Below are positions 24,201 through 31,564 of a DNA stretch of 64,000 nucleotides, piece by piece (position 1 is the first letter of the stretch; every line of letters begins with the position of its first letter). The stretch covers positions 18,358,501-18,422,500 of the forward strand of contig JAWUZG010000056.1 in assembly GCA_036785705.1 (NCBI GenBank). The letters run 5' to 3'. Under the pieces are notes generated by a model that ran no database searches, was not told the DNA's origin, and saw only the letters and a program-made list of their open reading frames with translations. The translations under genes and the position numbers were made by a program. The DNA is from Acanthornis magna (Eukaryota > Chordata > Aves > Passeriformes > Acanthizidae).

Positions 24201-24692
24201 GGGCCGGGAAAAAAACCCTAAAAATCCATGGCACTCCATCCCAGCCCCCGGAGCAGAACCGGAGAAGCCGCAGGCTCAGCTCCTGGAATTAAACTGGAAT
24301 TAAACTCCGCCTAAAGCCGCTCCTAACTGATTTAACCCCGAGCATTCCCGTTTTTCCAGCGGGACAAACCAAAGCTGGATTCAGGGAAAAGGGGTTTTAG
24401 TTGGGGGAGGGGGGTCTTTCCCTTTTCCATGGGGAAAATCCCAATTTATCCCTCTCCAAGCCGAGGAGGGGATCGGGTGCTGCCTGCTGATTCCCGGGAA
24501 TCCCATCCAGGATCTCCATCCCTTTCCCGCTCCGGGCAGAACTTTCCCAGGAGCCGCAGGAACCTTTTTCCAGCGGCTTTTCCAAGCGCTCCCGAGCCAT
24601 TCCCGGTTTTTGGGGCTGGGGACGGGCGCAGGGCACTCACCGGGCAGGAGGCAGAGCGAGCAGGCCAGGAGAATCCCGCTGGGAAAAGCCAT
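58..24692 (-). CDS. ITGA11: Integrin alpha-11, 5' half of gene (14 coding exons, incomplete at left edge)
   Basis: Collagen-receptor integrin alpha chain, type I membrane protein pairing with beta-1. Coding exons in order of transcription: 24641-24692, 18753-18864, 11535-11644, 10806-10897, 9096-9210, 7144-7271, 6404-6552, 5355-5499, 4669-4834, 3506-3576, 2908-3052, 1344-1492, 978-1118, 58-261. All junctions are GT-AG and phases join without a break, giving 593 residues of an expected ~1190. Visible order: signal peptide (about 1-22), first FG-GAP blades, inserted I domain (about 166-350) with metal-site residues D173, S175, S177, T243 and D274, then further FG-GAP blades with calcium-type loops. 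The helix-C signature GYYNRRGIN and the segment [19 protein letters not shown] match ITGA11 as I recall it rather than ITGA1, ITGA2 or ITGA10. The next gene to the right is CORO2B, divergent as in human. Calf domains, membrane span and tail lie outside the window. Confidence 0.97.
330..695. repeat. Minisatellite in ITGA11 intron 13
   Basis: About eight imperfect units built on GGGGGAAAGCTGGGA plus GGGGTGACACA and TGTCCCATTCCAT, alternating between a longer and a shorter form. It starts about 70 bp from the exon 14 acceptor and fills half of the 716-bp intron. Confidence 0.9.
978..1118 (-). CDS. ITGA11: ITGA11 coding exon 13 (FG-GAP blade with calcium loop)
   Basis: Encodes residues 479-525, [10 protein letters not shown]... 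to ...RVYVYSLRG, phase 0 at both ends. DVNGDGVSD is a complete DxDxDG-type calcium loop and LLVGAPMFF is the FG-GAP strand. Acceptor CCCAG|ATC, donor GGG|GTGAGT. Confidence 0.96.
1344..1492 (-). CDS. ITGA11: ITGA11 coding exon 12 (beta-propeller)
   Basis: Encodes residues 429-478 beginning with the split glycine codon, [10 protein letters not shown]... to ...ALKGEQ. Contains [16 protein letters not shown], typical of the blade following the I domain in collagen-binding alpha chains. Acceptor TTCCAG|GC, donor GAGCAG|GTAATT. Confidence 0.96.
2105..2312 (+). repeat. CR1 LINE 3' end
   Basis: Sense-oriented CR1 3' region: the 'cccagagaagctgtggctgc' segment, the 'ccaggctggacagggctt' segment, then 'aaggtcccttcccatccaa' ending in a gattcc tail. 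Lies in ITGA11 intron 11. Confidence 0.88.
2908..3052 (-). CDS. ITGA11: ITGA11 coding exon 11 (beta-propeller after I domain)
   Basis: Encodes residues 381-428 starting [13 protein letters not shown] and ending [12 protein letters not shown] plus one base of a glycine codon. [10 protein letters not shown] is the FG-GAP strand following the I domain. Acceptor CCCCAG|GAC, donor TTAG|GTAGG (phase 1). Confidence 0.97.
3460..3485. repeat. Poly-A tract in ITGA11 intron 10
   Basis: Run of about 20 A on the plus strand, 21 bp outside the exon 10 donor, i.e. a U-rich tract in the pre-mRNA. Confidence 0.9.
3506..3576 (-). CDS. ITGA11: ITGA11 coding exon 10 (I domain exit)
   Basis: Short 71-nt exon encoding residues 357-380, [19 protein letters not shown] then HVVE. 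Acceptor CAAG|GA joins the preceding single G to rebuild a glycine codon; donor GAA|GTAAGAG. The small size and the long polypyrimidine tract just upstream are notable. Confidence 0.95.
3581..3601. repeat. Poly-A tract (pre-mRNA polypyrimidine tract of exon 10)
   Basis: About 14 A, G, then 5 A on the plus strand, placed 4 bases from the exon 10 acceptor. Read on the minus strand it forms the T-rich tract of that splice site. Confidence 0.9.
4669..4834 (-). CDS. ITGA11: ITGA11 coding exon 9 (C-terminal part of I domain)
   Basis: Encodes residues 302-356, [20 protein letters not shown]... to ...GERIFSLE plus one base. It holds the collagen-binding integrin helix-C motif GYYNRRGIN and the last I-domain strands and helix. 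Acceptor CACCAG|GTG, donor GAAG|GTGAGA (phase 1). Confidence 0.97.
4866..5050 (-). repeat. CR1 LINE 3' end
   Basis: Antisense CR1: 'ggatggtttggattggaag', 'gggcagggacaccttccat' and 'ccaagccctgtccagcctgg' in the reverse order of a sense copy. In ITGA11 intron 8, about 30 bp from the exon 9 acceptor. Confidence 0.88.
5355..5499 (-). CDS. ITGA11: ITGA11 coding exon 8 (I domain, third metal-site segment)
   Basis: Encodes residues 253-301, [18 protein letters not shown] then [19 protein letters not shown] and [11 protein letters not shown]274 in ITDGESHD is the metal-site aspartate. Acceptor TTTCAG|CTCGG completes a split arginine codon; donor GCG|GTGAGC. Confidence 0.97.
5935..6035 (+). repeat. 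CR1 LINE 3' end fragment
   Basis: Sense CR1 of a different subfamily: 'gggacatggtcagtggtgg' followed by 'cttttccaacctaaatgatt'. In ITGA11 intron 7. Confidence 0.8.
6404..6552 (-). CDS. ITGA11: ITGA11 coding exon 7 (I domain, metal-site threonine)
   Basis: Encodes residues 204-253, [20 protein letters not shown]... to ...[14 protein letters not shown] plus two bases of arginine. T243 in the GGTETRT segment occupies the metal-site threonine position by alignment with other I domains. Acceptor CCCAG|GTG, donor CTCG|GTAAAA (phase 2). Confidence 0.97.
7144..7271 (-). CDS. ITGA11: ITGA11 coding exon 6 (I domain start, DGSNS metal site)
   Basis: Encodes residues 161-203, [20 protein letters not shown]... 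to ...[14 protein letters not shown] is the DxSxS motif (D173, S175, S177). Acceptor CGCAG|GA completes the split Arg161 codon; donor ATCCAG|GTAAGG. Confidence 0.97.
8600..9078. repeat. GGGATTGGAGCC-type minisatellite next to ITGA11 exon 5 donor
   Basis: About 40 degenerate units of 6-12 bp (ggattg gagcca / gagctg / gggccg). It ends 17 bp from the exon 5 donor, so it fills the first part of intron 5 as transcribed. Period multiples of three leave long stop-free frames in both directions. Confidence 0.93.
9096..9210 (-). CDS. ITGA11: ITGA11 coding exon 5 (propeller blade before I domain)
   Basis: Encodes residues 123-160 plus one base: [37 protein letters not shown] then Q. The CSPLW...ECG cysteines fit the pre-I-domain disulfide segment of alpha-11. 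Acceptor GCCAG|GCC, donor CAGC|GTGAGA (phase 1). Confidence 0.97.
9336..9749. repeat. (GGGAT)n pentanucleotide array with GGAGAT and GGATCCAT interruptions
   Basis: About 410 bp of GGGAT repeats on the plus strand, broken by regularly recurring GGAGAT hexamers and three GGATCCAT words. In ITGA11 intron 4, 126 bp from the exon 5 acceptor. All frames are open because the 5-bp unit contains no stop. Confidence 0.97.
9840..10306. other. AT-rich low-complexity island in ITGA11 intron 4
   Basis: Starts with AATA-type repeats then about 430 bp of TATA/ATAT-rich DNA with few G or C, in sharp contrast with the flanking GC-rich sequence. No coding or mobile-element protein signal seen. Confidence 0.85.
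10307..10365 (-). repeat. CR1 LINE 3' end fragment
   Basis: Antisense CR1 end: 'cacagaatcattaaataacc', 'agttggaagggacctacc', 'ggatcaccaaagtccaa'. It is cut directly by the following TTTTA array. Confidence 0.85.
10366..10516. repeat. (TTTTA)n passing into (TTCTA)n microsatellite
   Basis: About 12 TTTTA units, then TTCTA and TGATCTATTCTA units. It begins at the broken edge of the CR1 fragment to its left; degenerate TTTTA-like sequence continues to about 10670. Confidence 0.93.
10806..10897 (-). CDS. ITGA11: ITGA11 coding exon 4
   Basis: Encodes residues 92-122, [20 protein letters not shown] then [10 protein letters not shown]. This is a loop and strand of the N-terminal propeller and matches the family closely. 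Acceptor CGCAG|GG completes a glycine; donor CTG|GTGAGC (phase 0). Confidence 0.97.
11320..11490 (-). repeat. CR1 LINE 3' end
   Basis: Antisense CR1: 'tggaacgatttgggttggg', 'accatcccaggctgctccag', then 'gccacagcttctctggga'. It ends about 45 bp before the exon 3 donor in plus coordinates, inside ITGA11 intron 3. Confidence 0.85.
11535..11644 (-). CDS. ITGA11: ITGA11 coding exon 3 (first FG-GAP blade)
   Basis: Encodes residues 55-91, [20 protein letters not shown] then [16 protein letters not shown]. The VGAP motif and the CPV...GNC cysteine pair are typical of integrin alpha blade 1. Acceptor CGCAG|G completes the split Trp55 codon; donor CTGG|GTACGG (phase 1). Confidence 0.97.
11735..11870. 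repeat. Dispersed direct duplicate, copy 1
   Basis: About 135 bp beginning 'gcccatttggtcatgggaag' and ending near 'ggtggaattcctaattcc'. Nearly the same sequence recurs at 13252-13387 in the same orientation, about 1.5 kb away in ITGA11 intron 2. Identity of the unit is unknown. Confidence 0.85.
12165..12300 (-). repeat. CR1 LINE 3' end
   Basis: Antisense CR1: 'ggaatggtttgggttggaag', 'ggaccttagggatcgtctcg', 'gtgggcacctcccac'. In ITGA11 intron 2. Confidence 0.88.
12355..12568. repeat. Two-copy tandem duplication, period about 113 bp
   Basis: The block from 'aggaattttccccaggaaaa' to 'gggatctccagtgg' occurs at about 12357-12453 and again at 12471-12566 with few differences. In ITGA11 intron 2. 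Confidence 0.9.
13252..13387. repeat. Dispersed direct duplicate, copy 2
   Basis: Second copy of the 11735-11870 block, with scattered substitutions and a few small indels. It may be an unrecognised interspersed element; only two copies are visible here. Confidence 0.85.
14232..14260. repeat. Poly-A tract
   Basis: Run of 24 or more A on the plus strand in ITGA11 intron 2, within a stretch (12850-14420) in which I see no exon or other recognisable element. Confidence 0.9.
14425..14500 (-). repeat. CR1 LINE 3' end fragment
   Basis: Antisense CR1 terminal piece: 'atcatggaatggttggggtg' then 'catcccattccacccctg'. It passes directly into the following GATCC-type array. Confidence 0.8.
14510..14690. 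repeat. CCCGATCCCTGT minisatellite
   Basis: About 15 units of 12 bp (cccgatccctgt / cccgatccccgt) in ITGA11 intron 2, starting where the adjacent CR1 copy breaks off. Confidence 0.93.
14700..16820. other. ITGA11 intron 2, no recognisable feature
   Basis: About 2.1 kb of GC-rich sequence full of GGAATTCC-like words. Open frames here lack family resemblance and splice context. I see no exon, RNA gene or intact mobile element. Confidence 0.6.
16826..16985. repeat. Three-copy 52-bp tandem repeat
   Basis: Unit contains 'ccaaatggatgagcttttcc' and 'agagttaaacatccgagtgg'; three nearly identical copies in ITGA11 intron 2. Confidence 0.93.
17505..17642. repeat. 20-bp minisatellite (ctggaattcttatcccgctc)
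   Basis: About seven units of 20 bp, with 'tat'/'ttt' variants and edge units with altered words, in ITGA11 intron 2. Confidence 0.93.
18650..18738. repeat. 13-bp minisatellite beside ITGA11 exon 2 donor
   Basis: About seven units alternating ggtgaaattccc and acggaaattccc, ending about 15 bp from the exon 2 donor (18752). It forms the first part of intron 2 as transcribed. Confidence 0.9.
18753..18864 (-). CDS. ITGA11: ITGA11 coding exon 2 (mature N-terminus)
   Basis: Encodes residues 18-54, [18 protein letters not shown] then [18 protein letters not shown], plus two bases of Trp55. SFNIDTARP is the start of the mature chain and [10 protein letters not shown] the first propeller strand. Acceptor CCCCAG|GA, donor AAATG|GTGAGC (phase 2). 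Confidence 0.96.
18865..22785. other. ITGA11 intron 1, distal part, nothing recognised
   Basis: About 3.9 kb of intron with poly-A at 20359-20371 and many GGAATTCC-like words. No exon, RNA gene or mobile element could be supported by eye. Confidence 0.6.
22796..22868. repeat. (CCCAT)n pentanucleotide array
   Basis: About 14 perfect CCCAT units, the complement of the GGGAT unit at 9336-9749, in ITGA11 intron 1. Confidence 0.95.
23030..23625. repeat. Minisatellite built on cagaaacatccatgg
   Basis: Degenerate units in the left half become regular ~31-bp units (aaacatccatggaataaaca then cctggatccag) in the right half. In ITGA11 intron 1. The repeated frame gives long false open frames on the minus strand. 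Confidence 0.92.
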
Positions 24693-24930
24693 GGAATCGC
24701 CGGCGGCCCCAGCGCCCGGCCCCGAGCATCGGCGGGAGGCAGCCAGCGGCACTGGGAGCTCCTGTCCCGGATCCCGGCCCTTATCCCAAACTTTTCCCGG
24801 CTCCCTGACAGCGGGCGAGCGCGGCGAGGCAGTGGGAGGGACGAGGGGAACTTGGAGGAGGGACAGAGGGAAAGGACGGGGATGGGGACAGCCCTCTCCA
24901 GCCGCGGCACCCTTTAGGGAGCGGCTTCCA
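24020..24930 (-). promoter_or_regulatory. ITGA11: CpG-rich region around ITGA11 exon 1, likely promoter
   Basis: CpG-dense DNA spans the start of intron 1 (24020-24190), exon 1 and about 200 bp beyond the start codon. No clear TATA box was seen on the minus strand, so transcription probably starts within about 24700-24850 from a CpG-type promoter. The exact start cannot be read from sequence. Confidence 0.5.
24641..24692 (-). CDS. ITGA11: ITGA11 coding exon 1 (signal peptide, start codon)
   Basis: ATG at 24692-24690 in a favourable context (+4 G) opens [17 protein letters not shown], a short hydrophobic signal peptide, ending with one base of a glycine codon before GTGAGT. Length and phase match the mammalian first coding exon, although the signal sequence itself has diverged. 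Confidence 0.92.
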
Positions 24931-25010
24931 GCCGGGAATTCCAGCCGGGAATTCCAGCCGGGAATCTGAGCTGGGAAAGCCCGGAATTCCAGCCGGGAAT
25001 CCTGAGCCAT
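24925..25010. repeat. Short ccagccgggaatt repeat
   Basis: Five to six imperfect copies of a ~14-bp ccagccgggaattc unit just upstream of the inferred ITGA11 promoter. Confidence 0.8.
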
Positions 25011-25129
25011 TCCCGGTGGGATCACACCTTGGGATCACACCTTAGGGGCCTTGGCAAGGGAAGGGATCCACTGAGGGCTGGGGGTGGCACTTCCACTGGG
25101 AAAAGAGAGGGAAAAGTGGGATTGAGGAG

Positions 25130-25515
25130 GGGGGAAAAAATGGGAGAGGAGAGGGGAAAAATGGGAGAGAGGACAGGGAAAAATGGGAGAGAGGAGAGGG
25201 AAAAGTGGGAGAGAGGAGAGGGAAAAGTGGGAGAGAGGAGAGGGAAAAGTGGGAGAGAGGAGAGGGAAAAGTGGGAGAGAGGAGAGGGAAAAGTGGGAGA
25301 GAGGAGAGGGAAAAGTGGGAGAGAGGAGAGGGAAAAGTGGGAGAGAGGAGAGGGAAAAGTGGGAGAGAGGAGAGGGAAAAGTGGGAGAGAGGAGAGGGAA
25401 AAGTGGGAGAGAGGAGAGGGAAAAGTGGGAGAGAGGAGAGGGGAAAAATTAGGAGAGGAGAGGGGAAAAATGGGAGAGAGGAGAGGGGAAAACAATGGGA
25501 GAGAGGAGAGGGAAA
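25130..25515. repeat. 22-bp polypurine minisatellite upstream of ITGA11
   Basis: About 17 units of gggagagaggagagggaaaa plus gt on the plus strand, with roughly one pyrimidine per unit. The edges are slightly degenerate. Only about 200-300 bp upstream of the likely ITGA11 promoter. Confidence 0.96.
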
Positions 25516-25749
25516 AACAGGAATTGTTTCATCTCAGGCAGCGAGTTCAGTTGGATGCAGATCTGGGAATTACATAAACCGTTCCCAAAGGGAAGATCCC
25601 GTGTTTTCCCCAAATTAAAATCCTTGGATGACTCCTGACAAACCCTGGATCAGGAGAGGGCTGCTCCAGCCGTGTCCTCCCAGCTGGAGCGTGGCTGACC
25701 CCTGGATCAGGGAAAAGCCTTTGTTTGCCTGGAAAAACCTACGGATAGC

Positions 25750-25855
25750 GTGAATCATGGAATCATGGAATGCTTTGGGCCGGGAGCTCATCCCCTTCCA
25801 ATTCCACGGGCAGGAATGCCACCCCTTGGAACACCCTGGATCCAAATCCCGGCTC
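25750..25855 (-). repeat. CR1 LINE 3' end fragment
   Basis: Antisense CR1: 'gaatcatggaatcatggaat', 'gctttgggccgggagctc', 'acgggcaggaatgccacc'. Intergenic. Confidence 0.8.
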
Positions 25856-26379
25856 ATCCCGATCCTCCAGATCCCACGGGATCTCCTCTGCCGCCTCCCT
25901 GCCTTCCCGACCTCCCTTCCCGATTTTCTGGCATCATCCCGGGAGGTTTTCCCACGCCCAGGCTCAGTTTTTCCAAGCTCCAGCTGTTCCTGCGGCAGCT
26001 CCTTGATCCTGACCTTTGGGCCTCGGCAGCTCGGGAAGAGCGAGGCTGGAAACGAGGAATGTAAACAGAGGCCAGGAATGACAACAAATTCCCAAATTCC
26101 CTGGTTTCAGTGGAGGGGGAGCGTGCAGGGATTTCATCCCGCTCCGGATGATGCTCCCGGGGGGCTTTTCCCACTTTCCAGGGAGGGATGGATGCTCGGG
26201 AGCACCGCAAATCGCTCCAGAGCTGGATTTGGGATCGGGATTTCTGCCTCGGGATCGCGGGGAGCCGCTCCAAGCTGGAGCACGTGGCGATCTCATTCCC
26301 GATCCAGCGGCTCCGCTGAGCTCAGAGCTCCCGAGAATCGCTCCAAAACAAAACACTTGGAAGCAGAATTCCAGCCTCT

Positions 26380-26935
26380 CCCACAGTGTCAGCGCTTCCC
26401 GGAGCCAGGAAAGCAGGAAAACAGCATTCCAGCGTCTCCTGGAGCCGGGAAAACAGGGATTCGGCATTCCAGCCTCTCCCGGAGCCGGGAAAACAGGGAT
26501 TCGGCATTCCAGCGTCTCTCGGAGCCGGGAAAACAGGAATTCGGCATTCCAGCCTCTCCCGGAGCCGGGAAAACAGGGATTCGGCATTCCAGCCTCTCCC
26601 GGAGCCGGGAAAACAGGGATTCGGCATTCCAGCGTCTCCTGGAGCCGGGAGAACAGGGATTCGGCATTCCAGCCTCTCCCGGAGCCGGGAAAACAGGGAT
26701 TCGGCATTCCAGCCTCTCCCGGAGCCGGGAAAACAGGGATTCGGCATTCCAGCCTCTCCCGGAGCCAGGAAAACAGGGATTCGGCATTCCAGCCTCTCCC
26801 GGAGCCGGGAAAACAGGGATTCGGCATTCCAGCCTCTCCCGGAGCCGGGAAAACGGGGATTCGGCATTCCAGCCTCTCCCGGAGCCGGGAAAACAGGGAT
26901 TCGGCATTCCAGCCTCTCCCGGAGCCGGGAGAACA
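26380..26935. repeat. 40-bp minisatellite, about 14 units
   Basis: Very regular 40-bp unit: ggagccgggaaaacagggat then tcggcattccagcctctccc, with agcgtctc and ggagccagg variants. The period of 40 shifts frame at each unit and has no stop in several frames, producing false open frames up to 598 codons. Intergenic. Confidence 0.97.
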
Positions 26936-26939
26936 TCCT

Positions 26940-28685
26940 GGAGCTCGGAGTGGGAGAGCAGAGCCCGCGATGAGCCGGAGCTTTCCCACTCCGGGATTCT
27001 CCCAGGATTCCAAGGATCAGAGCCAGATCAGCCGGGAGAGCTCTGGGAACAGGGAAGCAGCGGGAGACCGCAGCTTGGGAAAGGAGAGGAAAGAAAAGCA
27101 CGAAATTCCAGGATTGTTGGGATGGGAAGAATCCTTAAAACTCATCCAATTCCCAAGGGTGGGAACGCTTCCCTTGGGAATGGGATCAGCACCCGGAGCG
27201 CCCATGGAAGCGGGAAAATCCCAAATTTTGCTCCAAGAGGAAGGTTCCTCATCTCCCTCCCTGCGGTTCCTCCTCCTGCACTTCCCATCCCGGAGATTCC
27301 CATCCACCCTTTTTCCCAGGAGAACCCGGGATGCCACAGCCGCCAACTCCCGATCCACACCGATCCCAAAAAAACCCCAGGAAGCGCCGCTCCAGAGCCT
27401 CGGGGGCTTTGCTTTTCCTTCTCTTCAGAACAGGACCCGGGATCCCGGGATGCGCCGCCATTCCATCAGCTCCGACAGCACCCGGAGCACACGGAATTGC
27501 TGATATTCCCAAATCCCAGCCCGCTCCGAGTCACAGAGTCGCTTTATCCTTGAAATCCTTCTGGAATTCCGGGTGGGATCTCTCCAAACCCCGCTCCATC
27601 CATCGCTCCAGGCCTGCGGAATCGTTCCTTGTTTTTCCGCTGCGCCCACGGAATCTTTTCCGAGTCTCCATTACCCTGGAGCGGGGATGGATCATTAAAG
27701 GATTTATGGAAACAAAAAATTCCTTTATTTTCGCGTTGCCTCCCCATTCCCACCTGAAATCCATCCAAGGGAGCTCGGAATTCCCATCCTGCCACTTCCC
27801 AGCATCTGCTGGAAAAATCATCCTGGAATTGTCTGCCCTCGGCAGCTCATCCCAGCCCCAATTTGGGATTTATGGAAAAGGAATTCCATGGAGTTTTCCC
27901 CTTCACCCCCTGCCCGCAGCCCTTTCCGGCGCCTTCCCAAGGATCCACTGGATTGGGATCAGATGGGAATGGCTTGGACACAGCCCCTGGGGCTCCCCAC
28001 CCACCCCCAGGCTGGGGGACAAACAGCTGGGAGGAAATTTTGGGAGTATTTCCAGCATTTTTGGGGCTCCCCAGGAGTGGGGTTTTCCCATTCTCCAGGT
28101 GGTTGTTTCCCCCTGGAAAATTCTCTGCGATTGTCTGCTCCTGGCAAGAAGCCACAGCTTCCCTGGGAATTCCATCCCAGCCCCTCCCAGGGAGGAATTC
28201 CATCCCCAAAACTCTCATCTTTTCCTTTCCAGCCATTCCCACTTTTCCTGCCACCTCGTATCCACGGAAAAAGGCCCTTTCCCTCTTTTTTGTAATCCCC
28301 TTTAAGTCCTGGAATGCCGCAGGGAATGTTCCCTGGAGCCTTTCAAGGCCAGGAATTCCCAGGTTTGGAAAAACCTTCCAGTAAAGACTGAAAATCCTGG
28401 AGCAGCTCTGGCTCTTAAAGGAAAAGCTCATTAAACACAAGGAATTCCGGGATGGTTTTTCCATGGAATTCCCTCCCTCCCTCCCTCCCGGGAGGTGACA
28501 CCCCTGGGACAAACCTCCTCGGAATCCCACCTGGAATTCTGCACACGAAGCCACGGATCAGCCCGGAATGACTTTCCCGGGATTCAGAACAATCCGGAGC
28601 TTTTCCAGGGGCAATCCCTGCTCCAGGAGATCTGCAGGACACCCCAAATCCTTGGGGCAGCAGCCCTGCCCCAGCCCCACCTCCA
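26940..28685. other. Intergenic sequence without supported gene
   Basis: Apart from an antisense CR1-like piece near 28140-28215 I find only GC-rich unique sequence. No exon with a recognisable product. Confidence 0.55.
28140..28215 (-). repeat. CR1 LINE fragment
   Basis: Antisense CR1 internal 3' segment: 'gccacagcttccctgggaat' followed by 'cccagggaggaattcc'. It lacks the terminal gattc end. Confidence 0.6.
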
Positions 28686-28689
28686 GCCC

Positions 28690-28745
28690 TGCTAATTAGC
28701 GGCCCCCAATTAGCATTTAATGAGCTCATTTGCATAACCGCCCTC
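28690..28745. promoter_or_regulatory. Homeodomain/octamer-type motif cluster
   Basis: Within 45 bp: TAATTAGC (28693), AATTAGC (28708), the 12-bp palindrome AATGAGCTCATT (28719-28730) overlapping an octamer ATTTGCAT (28728-28735). It is AT-rich in a GC-rich context, 4 kb upstream of ITGA11. Candidate conserved enhancer; motif content only. Confidence 0.3.
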
Positions 28746-28839
28746 AGCTGCGGCTCCCAAAGGAGCCCCCCCCCCCCAAAAACCGGGATGGTCCCTAAGG
28801 ATTCCTGGAGGGAATGACAGGGAGGGGAGGAACCCCTGG

Positions 28840-29290
28840 GGTGGATCCTGGGATCTGCTCCCAAAAAATGCTGGGATGGATCCTCGGATCAGCCCCCAAA
28901 ATTCTGGGATCAATCCTCGGATCAGCCCCCAAAATTCTGGGATGGATCCTGGGATCAGCCCCCCAGAAATTCTGGGATAGATCCTGGGATCAGCCTCCCC
29001 AAAAAATGCTGGGATGGATCCTGGGATCAACCCCCAAAATTCTGGGGTGGATCCTTGGTGTAGCTCCCCAAAAATACTGTGGTGGATCCTGGGATCAGCC
29101 CCCAAAATGCCACAGTGAGCTCTGGATTCAGTTTCTCAAAATTCTGGGGTGAATCCTGGGATCAGCTCCCAAAATTCTGGGGTGAATCCTGGGATCAGCT
29201 CCCAAAATTCTGGGATGAATCCTGGGATCTGCTCCCCCAAAATTCTTGAGTGAATCCTGGGATCTGCTCCCCCAAAAGGCTGCACTGAGC
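28840..29290. repeat. Minisatellite, ~32-bp unit (ggatcctgggatcagccccc aaaattctggg)
   Basis: About 13 imperfect units with variable C and A runs (for example 'caaaattctgggatggatcc'). Intergenic. Confidence 0.95.
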
Positions 29291-30449
29291 TTTGGGATCA
29301 GCCCCCACCCTTTTGGGGCGGATCCTGGCAGACGGGAGGTGCGGATTTTGGGAATTCCGGGGGGAACGAGGAGCTTTGGGGGCTCCCTCAGGTGCTCCTC
29401 CATGGCCCTTCCCAAACCCTGCTCCCATTCCCGGGAATTGCGGGAACGTTTGGCTCGGTGGGAGAGGGGACCTGGTCCCTCTGTCCCCCTCTGTCCCCCC
29501 TCCCCTCACCCCAGGGAAATTCGGGAATGCTGATGGGGAGAGGGGAAAAACAGCAGCCGGGCCAAAGGTGTCGGGTTTGCCTTTAAAATTCCCGTCGGAG
29601 CCAAGAGCCGAACTCATCCATCAAACATCAGACTGCAGGCATGGAAAACCTTCCTTAAATTCCCCGGGCCGCCTTCCCACGGCCCGGGATTCCTGCCAGG
29701 AGCCCCTTTTCCGTGCCCGAGTTTTCCGAGCTGCCACCGGATCCGCCAGGTTTCCAAATCCAGTTTTTCCCCCGGCAGATCGGACTCGGGGTGGCTGTAA
29801 ATCCAGGCTCCGTTTCCACGGAATTCCGTATCCATCCCTGCCGGAGCCTGGGAAATGAGCTCCCGGTGCAATTCCAGAGGCTCCGGTTGGATTCTTGCTG
29901 GGAGATTCCACGCTGCCCTCATTCCCACTGGACGCAGCTCCCTGTAGGAGATCAATTATAGGATATTAAAACTCTGGGAATTTCCTGGAAGCTCCCACGG
30001 CTCAGGGAGTCCAGGGTATCCAAATGTACATGGATTGGGAACATCCCCCATAAACCTGGATCTTGGCGCAGGGCTTTATCCCAAAAATGTGCCCCACCTT
30101 TTCCTCTCATCCCTCGTGCATTATCCGTTGGCACCGGGAAAAAGGAGGAATTTTGCAGAAGTCCAGGGGGTCACCGTAATTCCCAGACCATGGAAGATGT
30201 AGGGAAAACGTTGGATTTGGGGAATGGGGATGGAGCAGAGCCACCCACGCACGGAGATTTCCCACCTCAGCCCACCCGGATTCCATGGGAATTGTGTCAT
30301 CCCCTTGGATTTTCCCGTTTAAACCTTCCCTGCCTGGGTTTCCCAGGATCCCACAGGTTCACCTTCCTCCATCCCTCTGCTTTCCCATTGGAAAATAAAT
30401 CTGGAAGGGCAGAAAATAAGGAAGCTGGGATTTGCACTGAACACGGACA

Positions 30450-30580
30450 CATGAAAATTATGGAATCCTGGAATGGTTTGGGTGGGAAGGGACCTCAACC
30501 CCATCCCCTTCCATGGGCTGGGACATTCCCACTATCCCAGGCTGCTCCAAGCCTCATCCAAGCTGTTCCCGGACACTCAA
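30450..30580 (-). repeat. CR1 LINE 3' end
   Basis: Antisense CR1: 'cctggaatggtttgggtggg', 'aagggacctcaaccccatcc', 'ctatcccaggctgctccaag'. Intergenic. Confidence 0.88.
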
Positions 30581-31564
30581 ATCCCCAATATTCCTCTCTT
30601 CACCCCCAAAATCCCAACATCTCTTCCCGCCGGATTTCTCTCCTCGTTTCCCTCTCCATCATCCTCTCCCAAGCTTTTCCCATCCTGTGGAATCCACACC
30701 TCACCCACAGCTCCCCTTCCCAGGGATCCCCAATCCCGGCGGATGGGAGGCCGAGGGTACCGCTTGGAGCTGGGAATTCCAGCCCCACCTCCCTCTCCCG
30801 TGCCCTCGGAATGCTTTTCCCCCCGGGAGGAGCCGCCTCGTCTCCGATCCCTTCACCCGCTGGAATTTTCGTTCCTGCGCCGCATTCAGTTCGTTCTTGG
30901 AATGAGCAAAAGCAGCTCCGGACTCGCCTCCCAGCTCCCTGCGAAAAGCGGGATCTTTTCCAGGGATAATGGGAAGCAGATGCCTGCGGCGGAGGGAAGG
31001 GGCAGCAGACGGAGCTGTTTGTTCCCGCTCACCGCGGCTGGAAATGGAATCCGCTCCCTTTCAAATCCCGGGATTTGGGTTGTCCGTGCGGTCCCGGGGC
31101 CGGGCGTTGTTATTGCAGAGGAGCTTCCATCCAAAGGGATGAACGCCCATCCCTGGCCCTCTCTGTCAATTATCCGCTCTGGAATCCAAACACGACACTC
31201 CGGATAATTGGCGGCTGCGGCGGCTCCGGGATATTCCGGGACACTCTGCCATGCCCAGGCTGGGTGTCGTATCCATGGCATTCCCATTCCTCTGGAATTG
31301 TGGGCAGGGCCAAGGATGCGTTGGAATTTGGCTGCTCGGGCCCGGCAGCGACGGGAGCATCCTGGAATGGGAACCTCTGGATGGGCCACGGCAGCAGCTC
31401 CGTGGGGTTTTCCCTAAGGATCAGGATTTGCCACGGGAGGATCATCCATCCTTAATTCCAGAGGGAATGGCGGTGCTGAGGGGGACCTGGAACACCTGGA
31501 GAGATTTCCCTAATGGATCTGGGGGGTTGTGGGGGCAATGGGATCCCCACCGGGGTGGGACTGT

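Noticed and set aside
58..24692. ITGA1, ITGA2 or ITGA10 instead of ITGA11
   Set aside because: The I-domain segments [28 protein letters not shown] and [20 protein letters not shown] fit ITGA11 as remembered, and the neighbour CORO2B in divergent orientation is the known ITGA11 neighbour.
24760..24785. GGGATAAGG on the minus strand as an ITGA11 TATA box
   Set aside because: It is a weak match and lies in a CpG-rich region with no independent evidence for a start about 30 bp downstream.
25757..27553. 598-codon open frame on the plus strand with repeated IPASPGAGKTGIRHSS
   Set aside because: The 40-bp array is open in several frames on both strands at once. The repeated peptide is a translation of the array; no start context, splice signal or family match.
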